Positions 19,812-28,328 of a stretch of DNA of 53,536 bases are shown here, piece after piece. Each line of letters begins with the position of its first letter. The stretch's first letter is position 1. The notes below the pieces were generated by a model, which was not told the DNA's origin, ran no database searches, and saw nothing but the letters and a program-made list of their open reading frames with translations. The stretch lies in contig CAJAVP010000057.1 of assembly GCA_903945375.1 (NCBI GenBank), positions 1-53,536 of the forward strand, given 5' to 3'. Both the position numbers and the translations under genes were made by a program. This DNA is from an uncultured Methylococcaceae bacterium (lineage in GTDB: Bacteria > Pseudomonadota > Gammaproteobacteria > Methylococcales > Methylomonadaceae).

Positions 19812-20576
19812 TTATTTACTCTTTTGGTGGTCTTGCGACATTCTTAAAATTCCTCGCAGTATATCCAATTCTTTAGTATCCAATTGAATGCGATTATAAA
19901 TACGTCGCAAACGACGCATAATGGATTTAGATTTGCCAGGCTGCATAAAGCCAATGTCGATTAAGGCTTCATGCAAATGACCATAAAAAGACGCCATTTG
20001 CGCTCCGGTTGCTAAGGGACATTCACCTTTATCGCCAATGGGCATCGCCACTTCAGGCACATCATTGGTAGCCACAAATAGTTCATAACAAATAACTTGT
20101 ACCGCCGCCGCAATATTCAAGGAGCTGTAATCGGCATTACAAGGAATACGCAACAAATAATGACATAAGTCCAGCTCATGATTTTTGAGCCCCGAATTTT
20201 CACGACCAAAAATAATGGCTACTGTCTGACGGGGCTCGGACAATACACACAGCTCAGCCGCTTGCCGTGGATTGACTTCTGGCCAGCTAATCGTTCGGCA
20301 ACGTGCACTCGCCCCAATAACCAACTGACAATCGGCAATGGCTTCGGATAAGGTTTGACAAATAGCGGCTTTTGCCAAAATATCATCCGCCCCTGAAGCG
20401 CGGGCAGTGGCTTCAGCGCTAGGAAAAATTTTTGGTGCGACTAAGCATAAATTAGTCATTGTCATGTTTTTCATTGCCCGCGCAACCGCTCCTATGTTGC
20501 CGGGATGCGTGGTTTCAACCAACACAATTTTAATATGAGACAGCAAATCATCACCCTTATCGTGAAAAAATGGCAA
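19812..20576 (-). CDS. trmJ: tRNA (cytidine/uridine-2'-O-)-methyltransferase TrmJ
   Basis: A SPOUT-class enzyme that 2'-O-methylates position 32 of tRNAs. The family signatures are [19 protein letters not shown] near the N-terminus, FGRENSGL in the middle and the knot motif [14 protein letters not shown]. Length (254) fits E. coli TrmJ (246). The ATG at 20576 would overlap the open frame of suhB. An alternative TTG start at 20546 has a better-placed GGTGAT upstream and gives a N-terminus ([11 protein letters not shown]) closer to known TrmJ, so the start is not settled. It is followed after one base by cysE. Confidence 0.92.
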   Translation of the reverse strand: MPFFHDKGDDLLSHIKIVLVETTHPGNIGAVARAMKNMTMTNLCLVAPKIFPSAEATARASGADDILAKAAICQTLSEAIADCQLVIGASARCRTISWPEVNPRQAAELCVLSEPRQTVAIIFGRENSGLKNHELDLCHYLLRIPCNADYSSLNIAAAVQVICYELFVATNDVPEVAMPIGDKGECPLATGAQMASFYGHLHEALIDIGFMQPGKSKSIMRRLRRIYNRIQLDTKELDILRGILRMSQDHQKSK

Positions 20577-20635
20577 AGTTTACCAAAAGATTTGCTATTC
20601 TATGTTTTTTAATCAGCTCTTTTAATGTCCGCACT

Positions 20636-21430
20636 ATGCAACCCATGTTAAATACCGCCGTCCGCGCTGCTAGAAGCGCGGGCGACTTAATTCTTCGCTC
20701 ATCCCTTAACGTTCAACACTTACGGATAGATCAAAAAGGTAAAAATGATTACGCCAGTGAAGTCGATCGAATGGCAGAACGCGAAATTATTTCAATTATT
20801 AGAACGGCTTATCCCGATCACGCGATTCTCGCCGAAGAAAGCGGCAGTCATCAAGGCAATGAATTTGTTTGGGTTATTGATCCCTTAGATGGCACAACCA
20901 ATTTTTTACACGGTTTCCCTCAATATGCCGTTTCTATTGCCCTAAAATACAAAGGCAAATTAGAAGTGGCGGTTATTTATGATCCGTTGCGTGATGAGCT
21001 ATTCACCGCTAAACGTGGCGGTGGCGCGATGCTTAATAGCCACCGACTGCGCGTAACGCAACAGCTGAGTCTAAAAGGCGCACTGATTGGCACGGGCTTT
21101 CCGTTTAAAACCGATCAACATTTAAACGCATACGTCAATATGTTTCGCAGTTTAACGATGGAATGCGCAGGTATTCGTCGTGCAGGTGCCGCTGCTCTGG
21201 ACTTGGCTTATGTTGCGGCTGGACGATTGGATGGTTTCTGGGAAATCGGCATCATGGAATGGGATATGGCAGCCGGTATTTTGCTGATTAAAGAAGCGGG
21301 TGGCGTTGTAACCGACTTTTCCTTTAATGACAATTACTTAGAGTCCGGCAATGTCATTGCGGGTTGCCCCAAAATGCACCAGCTCATGTATCAGCTGATT
21401 GAGCCGCATGTCACTGATAGTTTGAAATAG
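20636..21430 (+). CDS. suhB: Inositol-1-monophosphatase family protein SuhB
   Basis: A Mg-dependent phosphatase fold. In E. coli SuhB also works in rRNA antitermination. I choose the ATG at 20636, 66 bases inside the open frame, because the resulting N-terminus MQPMLNTAVRAARSAG matches E. coli SuhB and the length becomes 264 residues (E. coli 267). The upstream 22 residues would also overlap trmJ. The metal-site motifs are AEESG, DPLDGTTNFLHGFP and EWDMAAG, all intact. It is divergent from trmJ, with both promoters squeezed into a short shared region. A hairpin follows the stop. Confidence 0.93.
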   Translation: MQPMLNTAVRAARSAGDLILRSSLNVQHLRIDQKGKNDYASEVDRMAEREIISIIRTAYPDHAILAEESGSHQGNEFVWVIDPLDGTTNFLHGFPQYAVSIALKYKGKLEVAVIYDPLRDELFTAKRGGGAMLNSHRLRVTQQLSLKGALIGTGFPFKTDQHLNAYVNMFRSLTMECAGIRRAGAAALDLAYVAAGRLDGFWEIGIMEWDMAAGILLIKEAGGVVTDFSFNDNYLESGNVIAGCPKMHQLMYQLIEPHVTDSLK

Positions 21431-21441
21431 AGCGCCTGAAC

Positions 21442-21474
21442 TGAGAGCCGCTCTTTGCTTAAGAGAGGCTCTCA
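21442..21474. terminator. Hairpin between convergent suhB and RTX gene
   Basis: An 8-bp stem TGAGAGCC/GGCTCTCA is extended by an inner imperfect GCTCTT/AAGAGA pairing. It lies 11 bases after the suhB stop. There is no T-run on either side, so it is a candidate bidirectional or factor-assisted terminator only. Confidence 0.5.
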
Positions 21475-21485
21475 AGGATTACGGT

Positions 21486-22667
21486 TTAAACAAGCAAATC
21501 TGTTGTGGTGATTTGATTAACACCCGTTAAATGGACTGAAAATTCTGCTGTCGCATCGGCATCGGTGCTGCCAGACAAAATGTGTGTGGCCGGATCAAAA
21601 CGCAGTTGTCCCGTAGCATCGGTCGCACTAAACGCTCGATTACCTACAAATACGAAAGCATCATTGATTGTTGCATTAACTGAATTTGCATCGATAGACG
21701 ATAAATCAATCTTATCTTGCTTGGAAACAAAATCTTTAATAGAGTCACGCAAATAACTGGTTTCACCTAAAAATTGAAACGTATCACTACCGCTACCACC
21801 GATTAACTGATCGACCCCCACATCACTGACCAAAATATCGTTGCCATTACCACCTTGCAACTGGTCGTTACCTAATCCGCCAGTTAAGGTATCATTACCA
21901 TCGCCACCGCTCAGTTTATCCGTACCGTCGCCGCCATTCACTTTATCGTTACCAGCATCTCCATTGACGCTATCATTGCCAATACCGCCATCTAAGCTAT
22001 CATTGCCATTACCGCCAGACAGCTTATCGGTGCCAGAATCGCCATTGACGCTATCATTATCATCACCGCTGCTTAAATTGTCGTTACCTGCGCCGCCAAA
22101 CAGGCTATCTCGCCCAAAGCCACCATTTAACTTATCGTTATTATCACCACCGTCCAGAGAGTCATCACCGTTACCGCCAAATAAGTTATCTCTACCTATT
22201 CCACCGCTCAGAAAATCGTCATCTTCTCCACCATCAAGGAGGTCGTCACCACTACCGCCATCTATCTTATCGATACCCAAGCCGCCTTTGATATCATCAT
22301 TACCATCCACGCCGCCACTCAGAAGATCGTTACCGTCTCCGCCATCTAGGCTATCGTTACCGCTACCTCCGTCCATACGATCGAGGCCCAAGCCGCCTTT
22401 CATATCATCATTACCTTCGCCACCATCTAGCTGATCATCACCATCACCGCCATCTAGGCCATCATTTCCCAAACCACCCTTGATGTCGTCATCACCATCG
22501 CCACCACTTTCGTGATCATCACCATTACCGCCATCCATATGGTCATTGCCTAAGCCGCCAATTAACTGGTCGTCATTATCACCACCCGTGTAATGCTCGT
22601 TATCATCACTATCATCGCTATCATCGTTAATCGCTTGATTTAATGCTTGTTTAATACTCATGTTCAT
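21486..22667 (-). CDS. RTX (hemolysin-type calcium-binding repeat) secreted protein
   Basis: A 393-residue very acidic protein. Residues about 27-295 are an almost continuous array of nine-residue RTX repeats of the form GGxGxDxLx, which coil into a calcium-binding beta-roll outside the cell. After the repeats comes a serralysin-type C-terminal region (DTFQFLGETS..DSIKDF..QDKIDLS), typical of type I secretion substrates with the uncleaved export signal at the end. No catalytic domain precedes the repeats; the N-terminus is only a short acidic lead, so it may be structural or adhesive. An AGGA lies four bases before the first ATG and ten before a second ATG (third codon); the latter is better spaced. 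The ABC/MFP export genes are not nearby. It follows the CxxCH protein gene by 53 bp and may share its transcript. Confidence 0.9.
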   Translation of the reverse strand: MNMSIKQALNQAINDDSDDSDDNEHYTGGDNDDQLIGGLGNDHMDGGNGDDHESGGDGDDDIKGGLGNDGLDGGDGDDQLDGGEGNDDMKGGLGLDRMDGGSGNDSLDGGDGNDLLSGGVDGNDDIKGGLGIDKIDGGSGDDLLDGGEDDDFLSGGIGRDNLFGGNGDDSLDGGDNNDKLNGGFGRDSLFGGAGNDNLSSGDDNDSVNGDSGTDKLSGGNGNDSLDGGIGNDSVNGDAGNDKVNGGDGTDKLSGGDGNDTLTGGLGNDQLQGGNGNDILVSDVGVDQLIGGSGSDTFQFLGETSYLRDSIKDFVSKQDKIDLSSIDANSVNATINDAFVFVGNRAFSATDATGQLRFDPATHILSGSTDADATAEFSVHLTGVNQITTTDLLV

Positions 22668-22720
22668 ATTCCTAAAAAGTTAATCATTAATAATGTCAAA
22701 ATGGGGTAAAAATCCGTGTA

Positions 22721-23602
22721 TTATTTAATACAGCTAGCCGCAGGCGCTAAGCTGACGATGCGAGCGGCTTGTAAGCCTTCGTAATTCAACTTGATCCCGC
22801 ACGGAACCGCCGTAGCACTTAAGTTGATATTTTTCTGCCAATAGCCATTTGCGGCTGGAGTCAGTTTAACTGGAGGACTAATCACAATACCCGTGCTACT
22901 GGTCAGACTCATCGTTAATTTTGCCATCGCAGCGGCTCGCTGTTGAGCAGTTAAGTTACTTTTGTATACCACTTTTCCGGCCAGCGTTAGGACATTGTTT
23001 TTCCATTGCGCCCCTTGCAAAGCAAATTGACTCACATTCTTGGTCGCACTGGTACGTGCAGGCCAGACCTGAATAGTCGCGTTCACGGTATTAGAGCTTA
23101 ATGTTCTGCCGGCTCCCGTTTCTTTTACATAAAACGATACAGGTAATACTTTATTTGCCTGTGCAGCACTCGGTGTAAAGGTGAAATTGATAGTTGGGAT
23201 GTTATTGCTAAGGTAGACTTTCGATACCGTATAGGCCTGTGGTGCAGAGCCGTGTAAATCAAACGTATCATTTTCTGAGTCTGTGACTTGCAGCGGGATG
23301 GTCAGCGGCATCTCACCGACGGTGATATCCCATTTGGTGTTGATGGGGTGTAAAAAGGGCTTTGTATCCGGTGTCGTGGTTGTAGGATGAAGAAATGCAG
23401 TCAGTCCAGCAATAAAACCTTGTGGCGATTGGGTGGCGGCAATAACCCCTGGCTTAAATCCATTGCCTAAATTGTCATTATGGCAGGAGGTACAACCGGC
23501 GGCTCCAGTAGGTTGTACATATTCAGGACGAGCCAATACATCAAGGCTCATTACCATTGCAGTGGTCGTAAACAGTGTAGTAAGCAGCAAATTTTTATTC
23601 AT
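22721..23602 (-). CDS. Secreted protein with single CxxCH haem-binding motif
   Basis: A 293-residue exported protein. The signal peptide is residues 1-24, ending DVLA. One canonical c-type haem site, CTSCH, is at 37-41 very close to the mature N-terminus, followed by GNGFKPG. The rest (about 80-293) is beta-rich with Ig-like or cadherin-like segments (VTDSENDTFDLHGSAP), and a cysteine pair near the C-terminus could form a disulfide. I do not recognise the family. It could be a cytochrome domain joined to a surface adhesive or binding module. It precedes the RTX gene in the same direction and is divergent from the FNR-type regulator across 417 bp. Those neighbours hint at surface or redox roles without proving them. 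Confidence 0.65.
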   Translation of the reverse strand: MNKNLLLTTLFTTTAMVMSLDVLARPEYVQPTGAAGCTSCHNDNLGNGFKPGVIAATQSPQGFIAGLTAFLHPTTTTPDTKPFLHPINTKWDITVGEMPLTIPLQVTDSENDTFDLHGSAPQAYTVSKVYLSNNIPTINFTFTPSAAQANKVLPVSFYVKETGAGRTLSSNTVNATIQVWPARTSATKNVSQFALQGAQWKNNVLTLAGKVVYKSNLTAQQRAAAMAKLTMSLTSSTGIVISPPVKLTPAANGYWQKNINLSATAVPCGIKLNYEGLQAARIVSLAPAASCIK

Positions 23603-24019
23603 AATTTATTTCCGATAGTTAGGATGAGTGTCGTTAATAAACCCCGTATTTTTAAATAGCGGGCGTTGGTCTATTGATAAAATGTTTACAATCAATTCAT
23701 GCTCAGTAACAGCGCTAAGCGTTCGAAGCATAATAAAGCAGCATCCATGCCAATATGAAAAAACAACATAACAAACTGATTTAATAACACATTAAAACTT
23801 TATAAAGCCCTATAATGTCAACTACCATTTTCAAGCTGCAATTTTTGTCAGTGAATTCGAGTATTTTTCAGCAAATATTGCGTGAGAACACAGATTATAT
23901 GTACCCGTCTAGTCACATAATACTACCTAGCAAACTTGTAGGTCATTCTAGTTTTTGATACATTCACACGACTATCCCTACGCCATATTCACCCGCAACC
24001 TAACTGATAAAATTTAACC
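23603..24019. other. Divergent intergenic region between CxxCH protein and FNR-type regulator
   Basis: An AT-rich region of 417 bp that must hold both promoters. I looked for an FNR box (TTGAT-N4-ATCAA) and found only TTGAT and ATCAA halves separated by 12 bases (near 23675-23696), which is the wrong spacing. A small CCCGTATTT...AATAGCGGG-like inverted repeat lies at about 23643-23664. No small gene is convincing. Confidence 0.4.
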
Positions 24020-24739
24020 ATGTCGAACGTATTGGCAGCCAAAACTGCCGTCACCTGCGAAAGCTGTAACCTCGATAAATTATGTATCCCTAAAGGCTTA
24101 ACTCGGGCAGATATTGGCGATCTCAAACTGCTGGTCAATAGAAACAACTTACGCAAAAAAGGTGAAGTTATTTATCATGCTGGAAGTCCATTTAGAGGTA
24201 TTGTTGCGCTGCGCTCAGGCAGTGCAAAATTAGTGAGTTTCGATCGAGATGGCAATGAAATTATTATTGACTTTATTTTACCCGGCGAACTATTGGGCTT
24301 TGATGGTGTCGCCTCTCAAATTCATAATTGCTCAGCTGTCGCCTTAGAAACCGTCAATTTTTGCCATTTACCTAGCCGACAAATTGAGGCCCTGAGCGTT
24401 AATAACTCTGCTTTTCAACAGATTTTACTGCAACGATCCTGTGATCAATTTGATGTCCAAATTCAACGATTGATGTTAAACCGCCGTACCGCTGAAGAGC
24501 GCGTTGCCTTTTTTATCCTGCACATTTCCGAGCGCCTAAAGGCACGCGGTTATTCAGAGTCTGAGTTTAGATTAAGCATGTCGCGCGAAGACATTGGCAA
24601 CCACTTAGGCATTGCCCATGAAACAGTTAGTCGAATCGTTAAATCTTTTCAAGCAATTGAAATTATTGACATCAAAGCAAAACAACTGAAAATAATAGAC
24701 AAAAAAAAGCTGTTTAGTTATTTAGACAAACCCAACTAA
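24020..24739 (+). CDS. fnr: FNR-type Crp-family transcription regulator with iron-sulfur cysteines
   Basis: A 239-residue oxygen-responsive regulator. The N-terminus has Cys13, Cys16 and Cys22 in a C-x2-C-x5-C arrangement, and a fourth cysteine, Cys115, lies in the beta-roll (NFCHLP). This is the same ligand pattern as the [4Fe-4S] cluster of E. coli FNR. The cNMP-type beta-roll is at about 40-125, followed by the dimer helix. A winged helix-turn-helix at about 170-205 has the recognition helix HETVSRI, whose E-xx-SR matches the FNR reading of TTGAT half-sites. It should dimerise and activate or repress genes under low oxygen. The gene is alone. Its 3' end is overlapped by the stem of a terminator for the opposite strand. 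Confidence 0.9.
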   Translation: MSNVLAAKTAVTCESCNLDKLCIPKGLTRADIGDLKLLVNRNNLRKKGEVIYHAGSPFRGIVALRSGSAKLVSFDRDGNEIIIDFILPGELLGFDGVASQIHNCSAVALETVNFCHLPSRQIEALSVNNSAFQQILLQRSCDQFDVQIQRLMLNRRTAEERVAFFILHISERLKARGYSESEFRLSMSREDIGNHLGIAHETVSRIVKSFQAIEIIDIKAKQLKIIDKKKLFSYLDKPN

Positions 24740-24746
24740 ACAGCTT
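24700..24746 (-). terminator. Minus-strand terminator overlapping the 3' end of the fnr-type gene
   Basis: A 13-bp perfect stem (AAGCTGTTTAGTT at 24707-24719 and its complement at 24734-24746) has a 14-base loop. Read on the minus strand it is followed at once by a run of eight or more T. It therefore ends leftward transcription coming from the cyclase gene at 25060-27558. The stem straddles the last codons and stop of the plus-strand regulator gene. Confidence 0.82.
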
Positions 24747-25059
24747 GAAGAAGGAGAGAGATTTAAAAATGACAACTTAAAGCGTTGCTTTGCTAGGTTT
24801 TCAAAGACTTTCTAAAGACGAATTTAACATCAATTGTAGTCATGATGTGGCTTGTATAACTAATAAGCCCTTTAACTCACCTTATTTGAAAACCAACTCA
24901 GCAACAAGACCGACAACACTCAATCTGCTTTACCGACTGCGTTGGCGTAGGTCTATTAAACCAAAAAGGATGAAAAAAAAATTGAGCTGCATCAATTTAA
25001 ATGGCATTGGTTAGCCATAATGACAAAGTAATCGCTTTTTGCTCAGCAACCGCCCCAAT
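24747..25059. other. Intergenic region without a convincing gene
   Basis: About 310 bp between the convergent regulator and cyclase genes. A 74-codon open frame on the plus strand has no recognisable features, no clear ribosome site and a lysine/arginine-rich random-looking sequence. I see no repeat or RNA gene here. Confidence 0.4.
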
Positions 25060-27558
25060 TTACTCGGCATTCACGATAGCGTAACGGTTTTTACCCCGAT
25101 GTTTAGCGACATACATCGCCTCATCCGCGCTAGCCAACAAGGCATCTGCATCCTGAGCGTGTTGCGGGAATACACTAACACCAATACTGACACCCACTGA
25201 ACAACTGTGCTGATCGATAAGAATAGGCTGGGCAATAACCGTTAATAATCGATCCAGTAAAGAATGAAACGCATCTTTTTGCTCTTGACCCAGCAATAAC
25301 ACGACAAACTCATCACCTCCCAAACGTGCCACGGTATCCATCTGGCGCACGGTTGCACTCAAGCGCTTGGCAATTTCAATGAGGACTACGTCGCCTGCAT
25401 GGTGACCTAAGTTATCGTTAATTGCTTTAAATCCATCTAAATCCAAATAACACACCGCCACCATTAAATGATTTCGTCTTGATGTTTCGATGGCTTGCTG
25501 CAAACGATCCTGTAATGACAGGCGATTGGGCAAGCCGGTTAATGCGTCATGTCGAGCCATATACTCAAGGGATTTTTGATGTTCTCGAATATGCGTAATT
25601 TCAGTCGATAGCGATATAAAATGGGTGATTTTATCTTGGTCATTTTTGATGGCGGCAATATTGAGTACCGCCGCATAAACTTCGCCTTCTTTAGTACGAT
25701 TCCAAACCTCACCCTTCCAAGATCCCTGCTCTAATATGGTTTGCCACATCTTTTGATAAAACCCAGTATCTTGATAACCTGAGCTTAAAATACGCGGATT
25801 TTTGCCTACCACCTCTTCACGCGCATAGCCCGTACACGCAGTGAAAGCACTATTGACCTCAATAATGCTGCCACTGGCATCAGTAATCGTAATACTTTCA
25901 CGGGTATGATCGAACACACTCGCCGACAAGCGTAACGCTTGTTCGGTTTGCTTACGCTGAGTAATATCTTCAGAAATAACGGCAAATTGATCGCAGGCTG
26001 GCGAGTAGGCGCAGATGGAATACCAACGCGCCAAATGTTTATCATAAATATCGATCTGACTTTCGATACCCGTATCTACAACATTCGCAAAATGCGCGAT
26101 TAACTCATGTCCCCAGTCCGGCAAGATATGACTGGCATTTTTTCCTATAAAAAAATCTTTGGGCAGACCAATCATTTTTTCAAAAGCTGAGTTCACTTCC
26201 AGAAATTGATAGTCCACTATACGACCTTCCCCATTACGCAGGACTTTATGCAAGGAAAAAGCATTGCTCATGTGATTGAACAAGGATAACCATTGTCGCT
26301 TACTTTCAAACTCGGCCTTAAAGATTTGCTGAATTTCGGTCAGATCAGTTAGATTACACACCATGCCAATGAGCCGATTGCGCTTATCTTTAACTGGCGC
26401 AAAATCCATTTTTACTGGTATTAATTGACCTTTTTTTGTCCGTAAGAATTCTTCTCTTAAAGAAGTCCCGTCCTCAGATTCATCCCGTACATCTATTTCA
26501 TCCAACGAGGGTAAAATTAAATAGGTACTCTGCCCTTTAATTTCAGCCAATAAATAACCTAACAGCCCTTCAAACGCGGGATTGACGTAATAAAATTTTT
26601 GCGAAGTATCAATCAGAATCGCCGGATTAGAGCTACTGTTGACCACTTCAAGCAACTGTCTTAATTCCCTCTCCTCGTGATCGCGCTCGCTAAGCACCAT
26701 TCTAAAGCTCAAGCCCGCAACTAACAGACTGAACAGATAAAGCACCAGTTTTAGACCATAAGTCTGTGCCCAATCACTGCCAAAAAGTCCAATCCCCCTA
26801 ACCCCGCCATAGAACGCTTGTACCCCTACAATAACAACAACGCACACCACACCTTGCCAACCTAATCGATAAGCGGCCCAAAACACAAATAAAAACAACC
26901 AATACGTTTGCGTGAACAAACCTATTGAATGCGGCAACCAGCCCACCAATAACACTTGCCCTATTAAAATCTGCAAAGCAAAACAACACAGGCTTTCAAA
27001 TACCCGTTCACGGCCGTCCCAGTGTTGAGGCCAATGCCGCCACAGGATAATGAACGGAAAAAATAGCCCAAGACCTAGTGCCTCACCTCCCCAAGCTCCG
27101 AACCATGCCCCAATATCACCCTGATCCCATTGACCGAGCACTGGAATACTCGCACTGACAGCCATGATTGCACTGATTTGCAAATAGTAACGGGGCGTTC
27201 GTAAGGCATCGTGAGTGCTTTGGCATTTTGCCCAACAGGCATTTGCCAATAAGGCTTCTAGGGTATAAGTGCTAGCCAGTACAAAATTGACAGAAAATCC
27301 CAACTTCTCGATAGTACCCGCAATCAAGGCACCGACAAAAATAGTCGGCCACCATGATTGCCCTGCCACACACACCAAGGCCACACCCAATCCAGCGGCC
27401 CATCGGATACTGTGGAGATGACCATAAAATAGACTGGCATCATGCCATGTCAACTGACTGAGTAATACGTAACCGAAGAGCAATAATAAAAACCGTGCCA
27501 ACGTCAGACTATGGGCAGCTATTTGTGTTAACCATAACGTGGGAGCATATATAGGCAT
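25060..27558 (-). CDS. MASE1-PAS(x3)-GGDEF diguanylate cyclase
   Basis: An 832-residue membrane diguanylate cyclase. Residues about 1-300 are a MASE1-like multi-helix sensor. PAS domains follow at about 305-420, 425-540 and 550-665. The GGDEF domain (about 670-830) has the intact signature RLGGDEF with an upstream RxxD (RQMD) inhibition site and no EAL partner. The last PAS module (KNPRILSSGYQ) and the catalytic domain are near copies of those in the 1134-residue protein at 5702-9106, so gene duplication with change in PAS number is likely. The upstream 770 bp contain a duplicated noncoding unit that could carry the promoter. A minus-strand terminator lies at 24700-24746. Confidence 0.92.
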   Translation of the reverse strand: MPIYAPTLWLTQIAAHSLTLARFLLLLFGYVLLSQLTWHDASLFYGHLHSIRWAAGLGVALVCVAGQSWWPTIFVGALIAGTIEKLGFSVNFVLASTYTLEALLANACWAKCQSTHDALRTPRYYLQISAIMAVSASIPVLGQWDQGDIGAWFGAWGGEALGLGLFFPFIILWRHWPQHWDGRERVFESLCCFALQILIGQVLLVGWLPHSIGLFTQTYWLFLFVFWAAYRLGWQGVVCVVVIVGVQAFYGGVRGIGLFGSDWAQTYGLKLVLYLFSLLVAGLSFRMVLSERDHEERELRQLLEVVNSSSNPAILIDTSQKFYYVNPAFEGLLGYLLAEIKGQSTYLILPSLDEIDVRDESEDGTSLREEFLRTKKGQLIPVKMDFAPVKDKRNRLIGMVCNLTDLTEIQQIFKAEFESKRQWLSLFNHMSNAFSLHKVLRNGEGRIVDYQFLEVNSAFEKMIGLPKDFFIGKNASHILPDWGHELIAHFANVVDTGIESQIDIYDKHLARWYSICAYSPACDQFAVISEDITQRKQTEQALRLSASVFDHTRESITITDASGSIIEVNSAFTACTGYAREEVVGKNPRILSSGYQDTGFYQKMWQTILEQGSWKGEVWNRTKEGEVYAAVLNIAAIKNDQDKITHFISLSTEITHIREHQKSLEYMARHDALTGLPNRLSLQDRLQQAIETSRRNHLMVAVCYLDLDGFKAINDNLGHHAGDVVLIEIAKRLSATVRQMDTVARLGGDEFVVLLLGQEQKDAFHSLLDRLLTVIAQPILIDQHSCSVGVSIGVSVFPQHAQDADALLASADEAMYVAKHRGKNRYAIVNAE

Positions 27559-27640
27559 TAGAAAGAATAATGACCGATGCGGGTCAAAACTCTATCCGCG
27601 TCTTCAGCTTGACTGTCGAGTACGCTCAAAATATCTAAAA

Positions 27641-27890
27641 ACACATTAACTCTGTTATTGAGCAACAACACCATAAGCGTCACTGTTGAGATGGAATAGA
27701 ATCGTTAACACCGCTGTTAAAAAGTAAGGTTAACTTTACCATTGCCCAATACAAAAAAATTGCACATTCGTCTCAAATATTAGGGTTTATGGTTGTCTAT
27801 TTGTCTCAAACGTGCTGAATCGTTGACGCAATAGAATATATTATTATTCAATAAGATGCGTTTTAGTTCGTAGAAATTTCGGCATTCAGT
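27641..27890 (+). repeat. Direct repeat unit, copy 1
   Basis: The copy begins ACACATTAACTCTG and ends GGCATTCAGT, the same bounds as copy 2. The first 90 or so bases match copy 2 almost base for base, including TTAACACCGCTGTTAAAAA and ATTGCCCAATACAAAAAAATTG farther on. Later parts have drifted and differ by small gaps. Confidence 0.85.
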
Positions 27891-27983
27891 CGCGTAGGTT
27901 GGGTTGCCTGCTGTTTGGCAATCCAACGATACGGAATAGTTGCGTTACGCTCGTTCCCAAGCAGAGCGTGGGAACGAGTCGTG
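27891..27983. repeat. Palindromic intergenic elements between the two repeat copies
   Basis: Two hairpins lie side by side. GTTGGGTTGCC (27898-27908) pairs with GGCAATCCAAC (27917-27927). CTCGTTCCCA (27950-27959) pairs perfectly with TGGGAACGAG (27969-27978). The second is of the GTTCCCA...TGGGAAC kind that recurs between genes in several gammaproteobacteria. They sit exactly between the two direct-repeat copies. Confidence 0.65.
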
Positions 27984-28222
27984 ACACATTAACTCTGTTA
28001 TTGAGCAAAAACACCATAAGCGTCACTGTTGAGATGGAATAGAACGGTTAACACCGCTGTTAAAAATTAAAGTAACGTTACCATTGCCCAATACAAAAAA
28101 ATTGCATTTTCGTCTCAAATATAAGGGCTTGTGATTGTCTATTTGTTTCAAACTTAATTAATCGCTACCGCATAATAATATTTTATTATTCAATAAGATA
28201 TGACTTTAATTTGGCATTCAGT
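27984..28222 (+). repeat. Direct repeat unit, copy 2
   Basis: The second copy of the unit is about 239 bp, starting ACACATTAACTCTG and ending GGCATTCAGT. It is shorter than copy 1 by small deletions near its right end. It lies farther from the cyclase start than copy 1. Confidence 0.85.
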
Positions 28223-28328
28223 GGGGATTTAATTGGACTATCGGATGAGTCAGGGGATTATGGGTTAGCGTAAAACGCCCCTTGTGCTGAATACAGCATT
28301 AGCTGTATTCATGTCCCGTGTTGCGTGT

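Larger units (their letters stand above)
27559..28328. other. 770-bp intergenic region carrying a duplicated noncoding unit
   Basis: It lies between the 3' end of the AraC-type gene and the 5' end of the cyclase, both on the minus strand. It contains two diverged copies of a unit of about 240-250 bp with a 93-bp palindrome-bearing piece between them. No open frame of note is shared by the two copies, so the unit looks noncoding. Confidence 0.6.

Noticed and set aside
21841-22434. Plus-strand open frame of 197 codons rich in proline, leucine and serine
   Set aside because: It is the exact antisense of the RTX repeat array. The periodic composition follows from the nine-residue repeats on the other strand, and it has no ribosome site.
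24790-25014. 74-codon plus-strand open frame after the fnr-type gene
   Set aside because: No recognisable domain, weak start and random-looking composition; not supported as a gene.
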